Shown in pieces: positions 52,959 to 63,887 of a DNA stretch of 64,000 nt (position 1 is its first letter; every line of letters begins with the position of its first letter). The notes beneath the pieces are model-generated. The model worked only from the letters and a program-made list of their open reading frames with translations, was not told where the DNA came from and did no database searches. The position numbers were made by a program, and so were the translations under genes. The DNA comes from an uncultured Burkholderiales bacterium (GTDB taxonomy: Bacteria; Pseudomonadota; Gammaproteobacteria; Burkholderiales; Burkholderiaceae_C): the NCBI GenBank assembly GCA_903838355.1, contig CAILYC010000031.1, forward strand, positions 23,874 to 87,873. The letters run 5' to 3'.

Positions 52959-54512
52959 TCAGTTGCCTGCTTTCACCGCAATGCCTTTGAACATGCCGCT
53001 GGCAATTTTCTCTTGCCAAATTTTGGGCCCCGTCGTGTGCACACTGGTTCCTCCCGCATCGACCGCAACGGTTACAGGCATGTCGACCACATCGAATTCA
53101 TAAATGGCCTCCATCCCCAAGTCGGCAAAGCCCACGACCTTGGCGGTCTTGATGGCTTTGCTCACCAAGTAAGCCGCACCCCCCACCGCCATCAGATAGG
53201 CGGAGCGGTGTTTTTTGATCGCCTCGATGGCCGAGGGGCCGCGCTCGGCCTTGCCGATCATGGCAATCAAGCCAGTTTGGGCCAGCATCATCTCGGTGAA
53301 TTTATCCATGCGTGTCGAGGTCGTGGGTCCCGCCGGTCCCACCGCCTCGTCACGCACCGGGTCCACGGGTCCGACATAATAGATCACCCGGTTCTTAAAG
53401 TCCACGGGCAAGGCTTCGCCCTTGGCGAGCATGTCTTGGATGCGCTGGTGTGCAGCGTCGCGCCCGGTGAGCATCTTGCCGTTCAAGAGCAATGTCTGAC
53501 CTGGTGTCCAGCTGGCCACTTGCTCTGGGGTCAAATGGTTCAAGTCCACGCGTTGGCTTTTTTGTGTGTCGGGCGTCCAAGCCACTTCAGGCCACAAGTC
53601 CATGGAAGGGGGGTCAAGGTAGACCGCCCCCTCACCCTTCATGACAAAGTGCGCATGCCGAGTCGCGGCACAGTTGGGGATCATGGCCACAGGCTTGCTC
53701 GCCGCGTGGGTGGGGTACATCTTGATCTTGACGTCCAAGACGGTGGTCAGGCCCCCGAGGCCTTGAGCGCCAATACCCAGGGCATTGACTTTCTCATAGA
53801 GCTCCAAGCGCATCTCTTCGACCTGGCTCAAGGCCGCACCCTGGGTGGATTTGGCCTGAAGTTCGTACATGTCCAAGTCGTCCATCAAGCTCTCTTTGGC
53901 CATCAACACGGCTTTTTCTGCAGTACCGCCAATGCCAATACCGAGCATGCCCGGTGGGCACCAACCCGCGCCCATGGTGGGGACGGTTTTGAGGACCCAG
54001 TCGACAATGGAGTCGCTCGGGTTGAGCATCATCAGCTTGCTCTTGTTCTCGCTGCCCCCGCCCTTGGCCGCCACGGTCACTTCCAAGGTGTCGCCCACCA
54101 CGAGTTCCGTGAAAATCACTGCCGGGGTGTTGTCTTGGGTGTTTTTTCTGGCGAAATGGGGGTCGCTCACGATGCTGGCCCTGAGCATGTTGTCGGTGTT
54201 GTTGTAGCCGCGGCGCACGCCCTCGTTGATGGCGTCTTCCAAGCTGCCCTTGAAGCCCTCGAGGCGCACGTTCATACCGAGCTTTAAAAAGACGTTCACA
54301 ATCCCAGTGTCTTGGCACAAAGGACGGTGGCCCGTCGCGCTCATTTTGCTATTGGTCAAAATTTGTGCAATTGCGTCCTTGGCAGCAGGCGACTGCTCGC
54401 GCGCATAGGCTCGGCTCAAATGGGCGATGTAGTCGCTTGGGTGGTAGTAGCTGATGAACTGAAGCGAGGCCGCAATGGACTCAATCAAGTCGTCTTGTCG
54501 AATAATGGTCAT
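52959..54512 (-). CDS. fumA: Class I fumarate hydratase (iron-sulfur)
   Basis: About 517 residues from ATG 54512; the frame is open to 54566 but has no family match there. The iron-sulfur cysteines are in GHRPLCQDTGIVN, GAGWCPPGMLGIGIGG-like and MIPNCAATRHAHFV. Both the alpha (N-terminal) and beta (C-terminal, VDAGGTSVHTTGPKIW) halves are fused as in FumA/B. It hydrates fumarate to malate in the TCA cycle. The 3' end is convergent with the acidic hypothetical gene. Confidence 0.95.
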   Translation of the reverse strand: MTIIRQDDLIESIAASLQFISYYHPSDYIAHLSRAYAREQSPAAKDAIAQILTNSKMSATGHRPLCQDTGIVNVFLKLGMNVRLEGFKGSLEDAINEGVRRGYNNTDNMLRASIVSDPHFARKNTQDNTPAVIFTELVVGDTLEVTVAAKGGGSENKSKLMMLNPSDSIVDWVLKTVPTMGAGWCPPGMLGIGIGGTAEKAVLMAKESLMDDLDMYELQAKSTQGAALSQVEEMRLELYEKVNALGIGAQGLGGLTTVLDVKIKMYPTHAASKPVAMIPNCAATRHAHFVMKGEGAVYLDPPSMDLWPEVAWTPDTQKSQRVDLNHLTPEQVASWTPGQTLLLNGKMLTGRDAAHQRIQDMLAKGEALPVDFKNRVIYYVGPVDPVRDEAVGPAGPTTSTRMDKFTEMMLAQTGLIAMIGKAERGPSAIEAIKKHRSAYLMAVGGAAYLVSKAIKTAKVVGFADLGMEAIYEFDVVDMPVTVAVDAGGTSVHTTGPKIWQEKIASGMFKGIAVKAGN

Positions 54513-54751
54513 AAAAAAAGTCGCTCCAAGTGGCGCCCCCGCAAGCTCGGACTTTGGGGTCTGCAAGTTGACAAAACCATGAGTTTAACGCCTTTGAGCC
54601 GCCAAGCGCGCCAGGCTTTTAGCGTCTTGGCCACGGGTGTGTTGTTTGCTTTAGATCAAAAAACAAGGGAAAACACTTTGTGGGCCGGTCTCTTTCTTGC
54701 GCGATAGTGTCGATTCCGAGCCCTAAAATAAGACTTGAATCAATCGACGTC

Positions 54752-54766
54752 GAACCCCAAGGGTTC
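54752..54766. promoter_or_regulatory. Inverted repeat upstream of acs
   Basis: GAACCC-CAA-GGGTTC is a perfect short inverted repeat 32 bases before the acs ATG, in the gap of 285 bases between the divergent fumarase and acs genes. A TAAAAT (-10-like) lies just before it at 54724-54729. It could be an operator or a leader hairpin. Confidence 0.35.
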
Positions 54767-54797
54767 CGTAAAACAAGATTTCCAGGAGAGAAGCCCC

Positions 54798-56777
<1,980 letters not shown>

Positions 56778-56782
56778 ACAAC

Positions 56783-56803
56783 GCTCGGCCAACAAAGCCG
56801 AGC
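56783..56803. terminator. Hairpin after acs
   Basis: GCTCGGC (56783-56789) and GCCGAGC (56797-56803) form a perfect seven-pair stem with a seven-base loop, six bases after the acs stop. There is no T-run after it, so it may act as a stabilising 3' hairpin or a weak terminator for acs and for the convergent cytochrome gene. Confidence 0.5.
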
Positions 56804-56852
56804 ACTCAAGCACACCTCTTTGCTCTGATCTTGTGCAGGAGATCCGATCTTT

Positions 56853-57236
56853 TCAAGGCCGTTTGGGCTGAGTCGCTTGATTGGGTGGCGTGGACAATTG
56901 GAGTATCCACTGCACCAAGACCCTCGCCTCCTCGGGGGTGACTTGGGCATTGGCGGGCATGGGGACGGCGCCCCAAACACCACCGCCACCGAGCCTGACT
57001 TTTTGGGCCAACCGTGTAAGAGCGGCAGTGTCATTGAGGTACCTTTGGGCGACATCTGAGTAGGCGGGTCCCACCACCTTGTGGTCCACTGCGTGGCAAG
57101 ACAAACAGTGTCGAGTTTGGGCTAGAAGCTGGGGGTCCAAGCCCGCAGCCCAGCACCACGGTGGTGGTGCTGTCAGACCGAGCAGCATGAGCAGGCAGTG
57201 CAACCCAAAGCGCTCAAGCCCGAGGGCTAGCCTCAT
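56853..57236 (-). CDS. Small class I cytochrome c
   Basis: About 127 residues from ATG 57236, which has GAGG eight bases before it; the longer frame would run into the ilvD end. A hydrophobic signal segment (LHCLLMLLGLTAPPPWCWAA) is followed by the heme motif CLSCH, then VVGPAYSDVAQRY and the axial-Met region WGAVPMPAN. It is a periplasmic electron carrier of the c551/c552 type. It follows ilvD by about 95 bases that hold two tandem repeats. Confidence 0.88.
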   Translation of the reverse strand: MRLALGLERFGLHCLLMLLGLTAPPPWCWAAGLDPQLLAQTRHCLSCHAVDHKVVGPAYSDVAQRYLNDTAALTRLAQKVRLGGGGVWGAVPMPANAQVTPEEARVLVQWILQLSTPPNQATQPKRP

Positions 57237-57250
57237 GCCGGCCAGGCACC

Positions 57251-57293
57251 TCAGCCCTTTCAGCCCTTTCAGCCCACTTGGCCCACTTGGCCC
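57251..57293. repeat. Two adjoining 9-base tandem repeats upstream of the cytochrome gene
   Basis: TCAGCCCTT occurs twice (57251-57268) plus a partial copy, directly followed by ACTTGGCCC twice (57276-57293). They fill the leader of the minus-strand cytochrome c gene between it and the end of ilvD. Confidence 0.8.
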
Positions 57294-57330
57294 CCCCAAG
57301 TTCAGGGCAGGCACTGTCAGTGCAGTTTTT

Positions 57331-59040
57331 TTAATAGTGCCGACCCTCAAAGAGATCAAGCACCGCGCCTGAGCTCGCACTCGAGGCGTTGTAAGCAAAT
57401 TTTGCCAAGACCCCACGGGTATAACGGGGGGCTGGAGCCACCCATTGGGCGCGGCGTTTGGCGAGTTCTTCTTCGCTCACCTTGAGCTCCAGCAGCAGTT
57501 GGTGAGCATCGATGGTAATGGCGTCGCCTTCATGGATCAAGGCGATGTTGCCGCCCACTGAGGCCTCAGGCGCCACGTGGCCCACCACCATGCCCCAGGT
57601 TCCCCCGGAGAAACGCCCGTCCGTGATGAGGCCGACACTCTCGCCCAAACCCGCACCGATGAGGGCTCCTGTGGGGGCGAGCATCTCTGGCATCCCTGGG
57701 CCGCCTTTGGGGCCGAGGTAGCGCAGCACCATCACGTCTCCCGCCACAATGCGACCCGCCAAAATCGCCGCCAAGGCCGACTGCTCGTCGTCAAAGACCC
57801 GAGCGGGGCCGGTGATCACGGGGTTTTTGAGGCCGGTGATTTTGGCAACCGCGCCTTCGGGCGAGAGGTTGCCTTTGAGGATGGCCAAGTGGCCCTGTGG
57901 GTAAAGTGCTGTCGCCAGCGTGCGGATCACGTGTTGGTCTGCACGGGGGGCGTCGGGGATGTCTTTTAAATTTTCAGCAACGGTTTTACCGGTAATGGTC
58001 ATGCACTCGCCGTGCAGCAAGCCTGCGTTCAAGAGCACTTTCATGACCTGGGGAATGCCGCCTGCGCGGTGCAAGTCCACGGCCAAGAACTGGCCCGAGG
58101 GCTTTAAGTCGCAAAGAACAGGCACTCGTGTTCTGATGCGCTCAAAGTCATCGATGCTCCAAGGCACCTCGGCGGCATGGGCAATGGCCAAGAAGTGCAG
58201 CACCGCGTTGGTCGAGCCGCCGATGGCCATGATCACGCTCACAGCGTTCTCGATGGACTCGCGCGTCACAATGTCGCGAGGCTTCAAGTCTTTTTTGATC
58301 GCTTCAATGAGCACCTTGGCCGAGGCTTTGGCAGAATTTTGTGTCTCATCATGAGGGTTGGCCATGGTCGAAGAAAAGGGCAGCGACATCCCCAAGGCCT
58401 CAAAGGCACTCGACATCGTGTTGGCGGTGTACATGCCGCCGCAAGAACCTGTGCCGGGGATGGCTTTTTGCTCAATCTCTTTGAGTTCGGCGTCGCTCAT
58501 CTTGCCTGCAGAGTTTTGCCCCACGGCTTCAAAGACGCTCACAATGTTGAGGTCTTGGCCATTGTGGCGTCCGGGCAGAATGGTGCCACCGTAGACATAA
58601 ATCGCCGGCACATTGGCGCGCAAGATACCCATCATGCCACCGGGCATGTTTTTGTCGCAGCCACCCACCACCAAGACGCCGTCCATCCATTGTCCTTGGA
58701 CGCAGGTCTCAACGCAGTCGGCAATCACTTCGCGCGAGACGAGAGAGTACTTCATGCCTTCGGTGCCCATCGCCATGCCGTCTGAGATGGTCGGGGTGCC
58801 AAACACCTGGGCATTGCCGCCGGCTTCTTCAATCCCCTCAATGGCGGCGTCGGCGAGTTTTTGCAAACCACTGTTGCAAGGCGTGATGGTGCTGTGGCCG
58901 TTGGCCACGCCCACCATGGGTTTGTTGAAGTCCCCCTCCTGGTAGCCCATGGCGTAGTACATGGAGCGGTTGGGGGCCCGCGATTTGCCTTGGGTGATTT
59001 GGGCTGAGCGGCGATTGATTTGTATGGTTTTGATGTCCAT
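57331..59040 (-). CDS. ilvD: Dihydroxy-acid dehydratase
   Basis: About 569 residues from ATG 59040 ([20 protein letters not shown]). The iron-sulfur cysteines lie in [11 protein letters not shown] and [14 protein letters not shown], and the C-terminal [20 protein letters not shown] is intact. It makes 2-oxoisovalerate and 2-oxo-3-methylvalerate in valine and isoleucine synthesis. It is divergent from lgt. Confidence 0.96.
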   Translation of the reverse strand: MDIKTIQINRRSAQITQGKSRAPNRSMYYAMGYQEGDFNKPMVGVANGHSTITPCNSGLQKLADAAIEGIEEAGGNAQVFGTPTISDGMAMGTEGMKYSLVSREVIADCVETCVQGQWMDGVLVVGGCDKNMPGGMMGILRANVPAIYVYGGTILPGRHNGQDLNIVSVFEAVGQNSAGKMSDAELKEIEQKAIPGTGSCGGMYTANTMSSAFEALGMSLPFSSTMANPHDETQNSAKASAKVLIEAIKKDLKPRDIVTRESIENAVSVIMAIGGSTNAVLHFLAIAHAAEVPWSIDDFERIRTRVPVLCDLKPSGQFLAVDLHRAGGIPQVMKVLLNAGLLHGECMTITGKTVAENLKDIPDAPRADQHVIRTLATALYPQGHLAILKGNLSPEGAVAKITGLKNPVITGPARVFDDEQSALAAILAGRIVAGDVMVLRYLGPKGGPGMPEMLAPTGALIGAGLGESVGLITDGRFSGGTWGMVVGHVAPEASVGGNIALIHEGDAITIDAHQLLLELKVSEEELAKRRAQWVAPAPRYTRGVLAKFAYNASSASSGAVLDLFEGRHY

Positions 59041-59210
59041 GAGGTGTCCAAAAGGGTCAAAAAAGGTGGCATGAGCGTGACCATTGGCGCGGTCAAACTG
59101 GGTGGGTGGGCTGAGCACTGTTTTGCTCCTTTGCGCGCCCTTTGCCGAGAACTGAAGTTTAACCGCTTCCCGGCCTCAGCAGCAGCCCCGGCCCCAGGCG
59201 CTTTGCCCAC

Positions 59211-59228
59211 GGGCACGGGCACGGGCAC
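59211..59228. repeat. Tandem hexamer (GGGCAC x3) between ilvD and lgt
   Basis: Three perfect GGGCAC units lie about 30 bases before the lgt ATG, in the 216-base gap between divergent ilvD and lgt. Confidence 0.7.
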
Positions 59229-59256
59229 ACACTGGGTAGCCACTACAATCCAAGGC

Positions 59257-60075
59257 ATGCTCACACACCCTCAATGGAATCCAGTCGCCGTCCAAATTGG
59301 CCCTTTGGCTGTGCACTGGTATGGGATCACCTACTTGGTGGCCTTTGTGCTCTTTATGCTTTTGGCGCGCTGGCGCTTAAAGCACGAGCCTTACGCGAGT
59401 TCATCTTTGGGGAGCAACCCCTGGCGCTTTGACCTAGTGGAAGACCTGCTCTTTTACGGCGTGCTCGGCGTCATCATCGGCGGTCGGGTGGGCTACTGTT
59501 TGTTCTATAAGCCCGATTTTTACCTCTCCCACCCGTTCGAGATCCTCTATGTTTGGCAAGGTGGGATGAGTTTTCACGGGGGGATGCTGGGGGTGATTTC
59601 GGCCATGGCGGTTTGGGCCCGAGTGAACCACCGCCCGTGGCTGGAAGTGACCGATTTCATCGCACCTTGTGTGCCCACGGGCTTGGCCAGTGGTCGTGTG
59701 GGCAACTTCGTCAACGGCGAGTTGTGGGGTCGAGTGGCCGACAACACCTTGCCTTGGGCCATGGTGTTTCCACAAAGCGGCAGTACGGTGGCGAGACACC
59801 CCTCGCAAATCTACCAGTTTTTGCTCGAAGGCCTGCTGCTGTTTGGTCTGTTGTGGTGGTACGCCAAAACCCCCCGAAAACGCGGGTCGGTCTCGGGACT
59901 GTTTTTGATGGGGTATGGCATTTGTCGCTTTACCGCAGAGTATTTCCGCGAGCCCGATGCCTTCCTCGGCCTGCTGAGCCTGGGCTTGAGCATGGGGCAG
60001 TGGTTGTGTGTGCCCATGGTGCTGCTCGGCGCATTGCTGTATGCCCACGCCCAAAGACGCAGCGCGGAGCTCTAG
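59257..60075 (+). CDS. lgt: Phosphatidylglycerol--prolipoprotein diacylglyceryl transferase
   Basis: About 272 residues from ATG 59257 ([20 protein letters not shown]) with about seven membrane segments. Lgt signatures: [10 protein letters not shown] and [14 protein letters not shown], and the [15 protein letters not shown] block. It lipidates the lipobox cysteine of prolipoproteins in the inner membrane; NlpD in this window is a likely substrate. AAGG precedes the start closely. Confidence 0.95.
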   Translation: MLTHPQWNPVAVQIGPLAVHWYGITYLVAFVLFMLLARWRLKHEPYASSSLGSNPWRFDLVEDLLFYGVLGVIIGGRVGYCLFYKPDFYLSHPFEILYVWQGGMSFHGGMLGVISAMAVWARVNHRPWLEVTDFIAPCVPTGLASGRVGNFVNGELWGRVADNTLPWAMVFPQSGSTVARHPSQIYQFLLEGLLLFGLLWWYAKTPRKRGSVSGLFLMGYGICRFTAEYFREPDAFLGLLSLGLSMGQWLCVPMVLLGALLYAHAQRRSAEL

Positions 60076-60123
60076 AGCAGGATGCCAGCGTCATTGAAGC
60101 GCTTGCGCCATTGGATACCTCAA

Positions 60124-60151
60124 GCCCTCCTCAGCTCGGGCGTTTTTTTTT
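60124..60151 (+). terminator. Possible terminator after lgt
   Basis: GCCC (60124-60127) and GGGC (60138-60141) can pair around a ten-base loop and are followed by nine T (60143-60151). The stem is short, but the T-run is long, and it lies about 50 bases after the lgt stop. Confidence 0.45.
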
Positions 60152-60210
60152 CAGCCAGTCCCGCCACCCTAGAGCGGTGCTGCTTGGGGTCTTGCTGACT
60201 TCAGCACCAG

Positions 60211-60226
60211 ATCTCCTGATCTCCTG
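60211..60226. repeat. Tandem 8-base repeat (ATCTCCTG x2)
   Basis: Two direct copies of ATCTCCTG lie in the 384-base gap between lgt and the GntR gene, 16 bases before the GCATT repeat. No gene is seen in the gap, which also holds the possible lgt terminator and the operator-like palindrome. Confidence 0.6.
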
Positions 60227-60242
60227 ATCCGCTTCACGCAAT

Positions 60243-60272
60243 GCATTGCATTGCATTGCATTGCATTGCATT
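60243..60272. repeat. Pentanucleotide microsatellite (GCATT x6)
   Basis: Six perfect GCATT units follow one another. They lie about 190 bases before the GntR-family gene, outside any coding frame. Copy-number change by slippage would shift the spacing of upstream sites by half a helical turn per unit. Confidence 0.85.
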
Positions 60273-60379
60273 TTGCGCTCCCTCGCCCAAATCCCCCGTT
60301 CATGCGGGCCATGTTGTTTTTACCTTGATTGAGCGTAACGCCCGAGTGTGCAGATCCACTTGTCGCTTGAGTAATGCGT

Positions 60380-60399
60380 TGTAATTACGCATAATTACA
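60380..60399. promoter_or_regulatory. Operator-like palindrome upstream of the GntR regulator
   Basis: TGTAATTA-CGCA-TAATTACA is a perfect inverted repeat with eight-base arms. A second, overlapping pair ATGCGT (60374-60379) and ACGCAT (60387-60392) shares its centre region. It lies 60-80 bases before the GntR start. Sites of this size with TNGT/ACNA-like ends are typical of FadR-subfamily regulators, so autoregulation of the malonyl-CoA operon is likely. Confidence 0.65.
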
Positions 60400-60459
60400 G
60401 GACTTAGATGATTTTCACGTCTTTTTCGCTATTTTTAACTGTTTTAGAGCTATTTTTGG

Positions 60460-61128
60460 ATGACGATGCCGCACGTTTCCTTGCACCAAGAGGTCGCCGA
60501 TTGGGTCAGAGATCAAATCTTTGAGGGTCAATTGACGCCGGGCACCTTCATTGATGAGCGCGATTTTTGCCTGCGCTATGCGATCTCTCGCACCCCTTTG
60601 AGAGAGGCCTTGAAAGTTCTGTGTGCTGAGGGCTTGGTTGAGCACGAGCCCAGGGTGGGTTGCAGGGTGAGGGTGATCACCCGCAAAGACTTCGATGATA
60701 TTTTCCCCATGGTCGCTCTACTTGAGGGACGCAGCGCTTTTGAAGCGGCCCGTTTCATCGGGCCTGCCGACCTTGAAGCCCTGGCCATTTGGCAAACCAG
60801 GATTGAGGAGGCATTTCTGGCGCATGACATTCCCGCCTACTACCGGGCCAACTTGGCCATTCATGAGGCCATCATTGGGCTGGCCCACAACCCGTGGCTT
60901 GCCCAAACCATCTCGGATCTGAGAAAAATTTTGCGCCTGTCTCGTTTACAGCAACTGCACGCGCCTGGGCGTTTGGCGCAAAGCGTGGAGGAACACCGCC
61001 AAATTTTTGAGTGCCTTGGGCGCTCAGATGCATGGGCCGCACAAGACGCCATGCGCAATCATATCCACCATCAACACGAGGCGCTCATGCAATTGTCCAG
61101 CCTCACACCAAGGACGGTCACGGTATGA
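60460..61128 (+). CDS. GntR family transcriptional regulator (FadR/FCD subfamily)
   Basis: A 222-residue regulator. The winged helix-turn-helix spans residues 5-70 (IDERDFCLRYAISRTPLREA, then LVEHEPRVGCRV), and a helical FCD ligand domain follows with the metal-site histidines in NLAIHEAIIG and AMRNHIHHQHE. ATG 60460 and ATG 60466 are both possible; no good ribosome site is seen. Its stop overlaps the malonyl-CoA decarboxylase start (ATGA), so it should sense malonate or malonyl-CoA, like MatR (inference). Confidence 0.9.
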   Translation: MTMPHVSLHQEVADWVRDQIFEGQLTPGTFIDERDFCLRYAISRTPLREALKVLCAEGLVEHEPRVGCRVRVITRKDFDDIFPMVALLEGRSAFEAARFIGPADLEALAIWQTRIEEAFLAHDIPAYYRANLAIHEAIIGLAHNPWLAQTISDLRKILRLSRLQQLHAPGRLAQSVEEHRQIFECLGRSDAWAAQDAMRNHIHHQHEALMQLSSLTPRTVTV

Positions 61129-62591
61129 ATACCCCCCATTGGCTCGAGCGCGGTATGAAACTGCTTCGCAGCAGAACTCAAACCAAGGATGGCAACGCCA
61201 AACCGATGGTGAGCAGTCCGCAAGACGATCGATTGACCAAAGACCGCATCGAGGCGTCCATCAAACAGCGTGAACAAGTCTTGCCCGAGCGAGTTCTCAG
61301 GAAAGTGATGAAAGAGCTGCAAAACATCATCGACCCTCAGGTGAGTGAGATCGAAGGCGGGCGCCGTGCCAAGGTGTTTTCCCAGTGGTATTTACAATCC
61401 TCCGCCCCCCAAAGACTCGATGTGTGGCGATTGATCAGCGAGTTTTTTGGGCCCGACGCCAAAAAAGTCATGGCCGCCAAAGACGAGTACACCCAGGCCT
61501 TTGGAACAGCCGAAGAGGGCGCTGCCGAGATCAAGTTGCGACGCTCCTTGATATCACCCCGAACTCGCTTGTTTCAGCGCTTTGCTGCGTTTGAAGGGGG
61601 CTTGCGATTTTTGATGGACATGAGGGCCGAGATGCTGCCTCTTTTGAAGACCAACAAGTCCTTGGCCGCTTTGGATGTGGAGCTCGAGACCTTGTTCTCG
61701 ACATGGTTTGATGTGGCGTTTTTGGAGTTGCGCCAACTCTCTTGGAATTCGCCCGCGTCACTCATCGAAAAACTCATTCAGTACGAGGCGGTGCATTTCA
61801 TCAAAAGCTGGGCGGATCTCAAAAACCGCCTCGACAGTGACCGGCGTTGTTACGGATTTTTCCACCCCAATTTACCCCAGGAGCCGTTGATTTTTGTGGA
61901 AGTCGCTCTCTTGGAGGAGATGGCCCAAAGCATCACACCGCTCTTGGATGAAAACGCAGCGCCTGAGAATTTGCAAAAAGCCAGCGTCGCTATTTTTTAC
62001 TCCATCAGCAACACCCAACCTGGCCTCAAGGGCGTGGGTTTTGGCGACTCCTTGATCAAGCGGGTGGTGGAGGTGCTCAAATCAGAGTTCCCCAGACTCA
62101 AGACCTTTGCCACCTTGTCCCCGATTCCTGGACTCAGGCCCTGGGTGCTCAAAAACATTGACGCCTTGCTGCAACGATTGAGCGACAAAGAGTTGGCCGC
62201 ACTCTTGAAGTCGGTGGGCCTAGAATTCAATCAATTTGCCGATTTCGTCAAACTCTTGGAGCCTGGGGAGGCGATGCAAAACAACCCCTTGCTGCAGTCC
62301 TTTTTGATGCGCGCGGCTGCCGTCTATTTGGGTCAAACCCTGGGCGAGACTGGACCTTTGGACGCGGTGGCCAAATTCCATTTGCACAACGGTGCGCGTG
62401 TCGAACGCATCAACTGGGATGCCGACCCATCGAGCAAAGGTGCCAAGCAGTCTTGGGGCATCATGGTGAACTACCAGTATGATTTGAAAAAACTCGACCG
62501 CCATCGCCAACTCTTGGCCAAAGGTGTGATCTCGACCTCCTCAGCGGTGCAAAACCTGTTCTTGCCCGCACCCCAAAAAACCGCTTCTTGA
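61125..62591 (+). CDS. Malonyl-CoA decarboxylase
   Basis: About 488 residues from ATG 61125, overlapping the regulator stop as ATGA. A helical N-terminal domain precedes the acetyltransferase-like catalytic domain with TFATLSPIPGLRPWVL (active Ser) and FHLHNGARVERINWDADPSS-type block with the catalytic His, then WGIMVNYQYDL. It converts malonyl-CoA to acetyl-CoA and CO2. In rhizobial mat operons the same enzyme follows a GntR gene and acts in malonate use. Confidence 0.95.
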   Translation: MNTPHWLERGMKLLRSRTQTKDGNAKPMVSSPQDDRLTKDRIEASIKQREQVLPERVLRKVMKELQNIIDPQVSEIEGGRRAKVFSQWYLQSSAPQRLDVWRLISEFFGPDAKKVMAAKDEYTQAFGTAEEGAAEIKLRRSLISPRTRLFQRFAAFEGGLRFLMDMRAEMLPLLKTNKSLAALDVELETLFSTWFDVAFLELRQLSWNSPASLIEKLIQYEAVHFIKSWADLKNRLDSDRRCYGFFHPNLPQEPLIFVEVALLEEMAQSITPLLDENAAPENLQKASVAIFYSISNTQPGLKGVGFGDSLIKRVVEVLKSEFPRLKTFATLSPIPGLRPWVLKNIDALLQRLSDKELAALLKSVGLEFNQFADFVKLLEPGEAMQNNPLLQSFLMRAAAVYLGQTLGETGPLDAVAKFHLHNGARVERINWDADPSSKGAKQSWGIMVNYQYDLKKLDRHRQLLAKGVISTSSAVQNLFLPAPQKTAS

Positions 62592-62609
62592 CTGCAGAAA
62601 GACGCCTCC

Positions 62610-63833
62610 ATGACCGGTCCTTTATCCCATATCAAAGTGCTCGACCTCTCGCGTGTGCTTGCCGGCCCCTGGGCCGCCCAAAACTTGGCCGACCTGGGTG
62701 CCGAGGTGATCAAAGTCGAGCGCCCTCTCAAGGGGGATGACTCGCGCGCCTTTGCACCCCCTTATCTCAAAGATGAGGCGGGTGAGGGCACCCGCGAGTC
62801 GGCTTATTTTTGTGCGGCCAACCGAGGCAAAAAATCCATCACCGTCAACCTCTCCGACCCCCAAGGCCAGGCTTTGGTGCGTGAGTTGGCCAAGGGTGTG
62901 GATGTGATTGTGGAGAACTACAAAGTGGGTGATTTGGCCCGCTATGGACTCGGCTACGAGGACATCAAGGCCATCAACCCCGGCATCATTTATTGTTCCG
63001 TGACCGGCTTTGGACAAACCGGTCCCTACAAGGACAGACCCGGTTACGACTTCATGGCCCAAGGCATGGGTGGTTTGATGAGTGTGACGGGCGAGAAAGA
63101 CGATTTACCCGGTGGTGGGCCCCAGCGCGTGGGCGTGCCCATCATCGACATGTCCACCGGCATGTATGCCAGTGTGGCGATTTGTGCGGCCATTGCCCAC
63201 CGTGCGGTCAGTGGACAAGGCCAATGGATTGATGTGTCTCTCTTGGATTCGTGTGTGGCGCTCCTGGCCAACCAGGCGATGAATTACTTTGCCACCGGCG
63301 AGTCGCCCCTCTCCTTGGGCAATGCGCACCCCAACATCGTGCCCTACCAGACCTTCAAGACCGAAGACGGCGCGCTCATTTTGGCGTGTGGCAATGACAA
63401 TTTATTCAAAAAATTCACCCATGCCGCAGGCTGTGAAGAATTGGCCACCGATCCTCGGTTCAGCAGCAACGGTGAGCGCGTGAAGCACCGCGCTGAAATC
63501 ACCGACATCCTCAATGCCATCTTTTTGACCAAAACCACCCGTGACTGGGTCGCTTTGCTCGATGAGGCGGGTGTTGCCAATGGGCCGATCAATAAAATCG
63601 CCGAGGTCTTTGAAGAGCCCCAGGTGCTCGCGCGCGGCATGAAGTTCGAGTTGCCCCACGCGGCGGCGGGCAAGGTGACGCTGGTGGGCAGCCCCATGAA
63701 GTTCTCCGCCACCCCCATCACCCACGAAATCCCTCCACCCACTTTGGGCCAACACACCCAAGAGATTTTGAAGTCGGTTCTGCACAAAACGGATGAAGAA
63801 GTAAAGTCCTTGATCGATCAAGGGGTGGTTTAA
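62610..63833 (+). CDS. Class III CoA-transferase (CaiB/BaiF family)
   Basis: A 407-residue enzyme beginning with the family motif IKVLDLSRVLAGPWAAQNLA and containing GAEVIKVERP, NRGKKSITVNL and the catalytic Asp in GVPIIDMSTGMY. Class III enzymes move CoA between carboxylic acids. It starts 18 bases after the decarboxylase. It may form malonyl-CoA from malonate using acetyl-CoA or succinyl-CoA, replacing the MatB ligase that is missing from this operon (inference). Confidence 0.93.
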   Translation: MTGPLSHIKVLDLSRVLAGPWAAQNLADLGAEVIKVERPLKGDDSRAFAPPYLKDEAGEGTRESAYFCAANRGKKSITVNLSDPQGQALVRELAKGVDVIVENYKVGDLARYGLGYEDIKAINPGIIYCSVTGFGQTGPYKDRPGYDFMAQGMGGLMSVTGEKDDLPGGGPQRVGVPIIDMSTGMYASVAICAAIAHRAVSGQGQWIDVSLLDSCVALLANQAMNYFATGESPLSLGNAHPNIVPYQTFKTEDGALILACGNDNLFKKFTHAAGCEELATDPRFSSNGERVKHRAEITDILNAIFLTKTTRDWVALLDEAGVANGPINKIAEVFEEPQVLARGMKFELPHAAAGKVTLVGSPMKFSATPITHEIPPPTLGQHTQEILKSVLHKTDEEVKSLIDQGVV

Positions 63834-63887
63834 CGCGCGCTCGAGTGCGTCGAGTGCAGGTGACTTTCAGCGCCAAGCCCCTGCATC

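Noticed and set aside
53013..54287. Plus-strand open frame of 424 codons opposite the fumarase gene
   Set aside because: Antisense shadow of a strongly conserved class I fumarase; the product is His/Gly-rich with no recognisable domain.
60243..60272. Repeat considered as CRISPR or plasmid iterons
   Set aside because: The units adjoin without spacers and are five bases long; there are no cas genes or replication initiator nearby.
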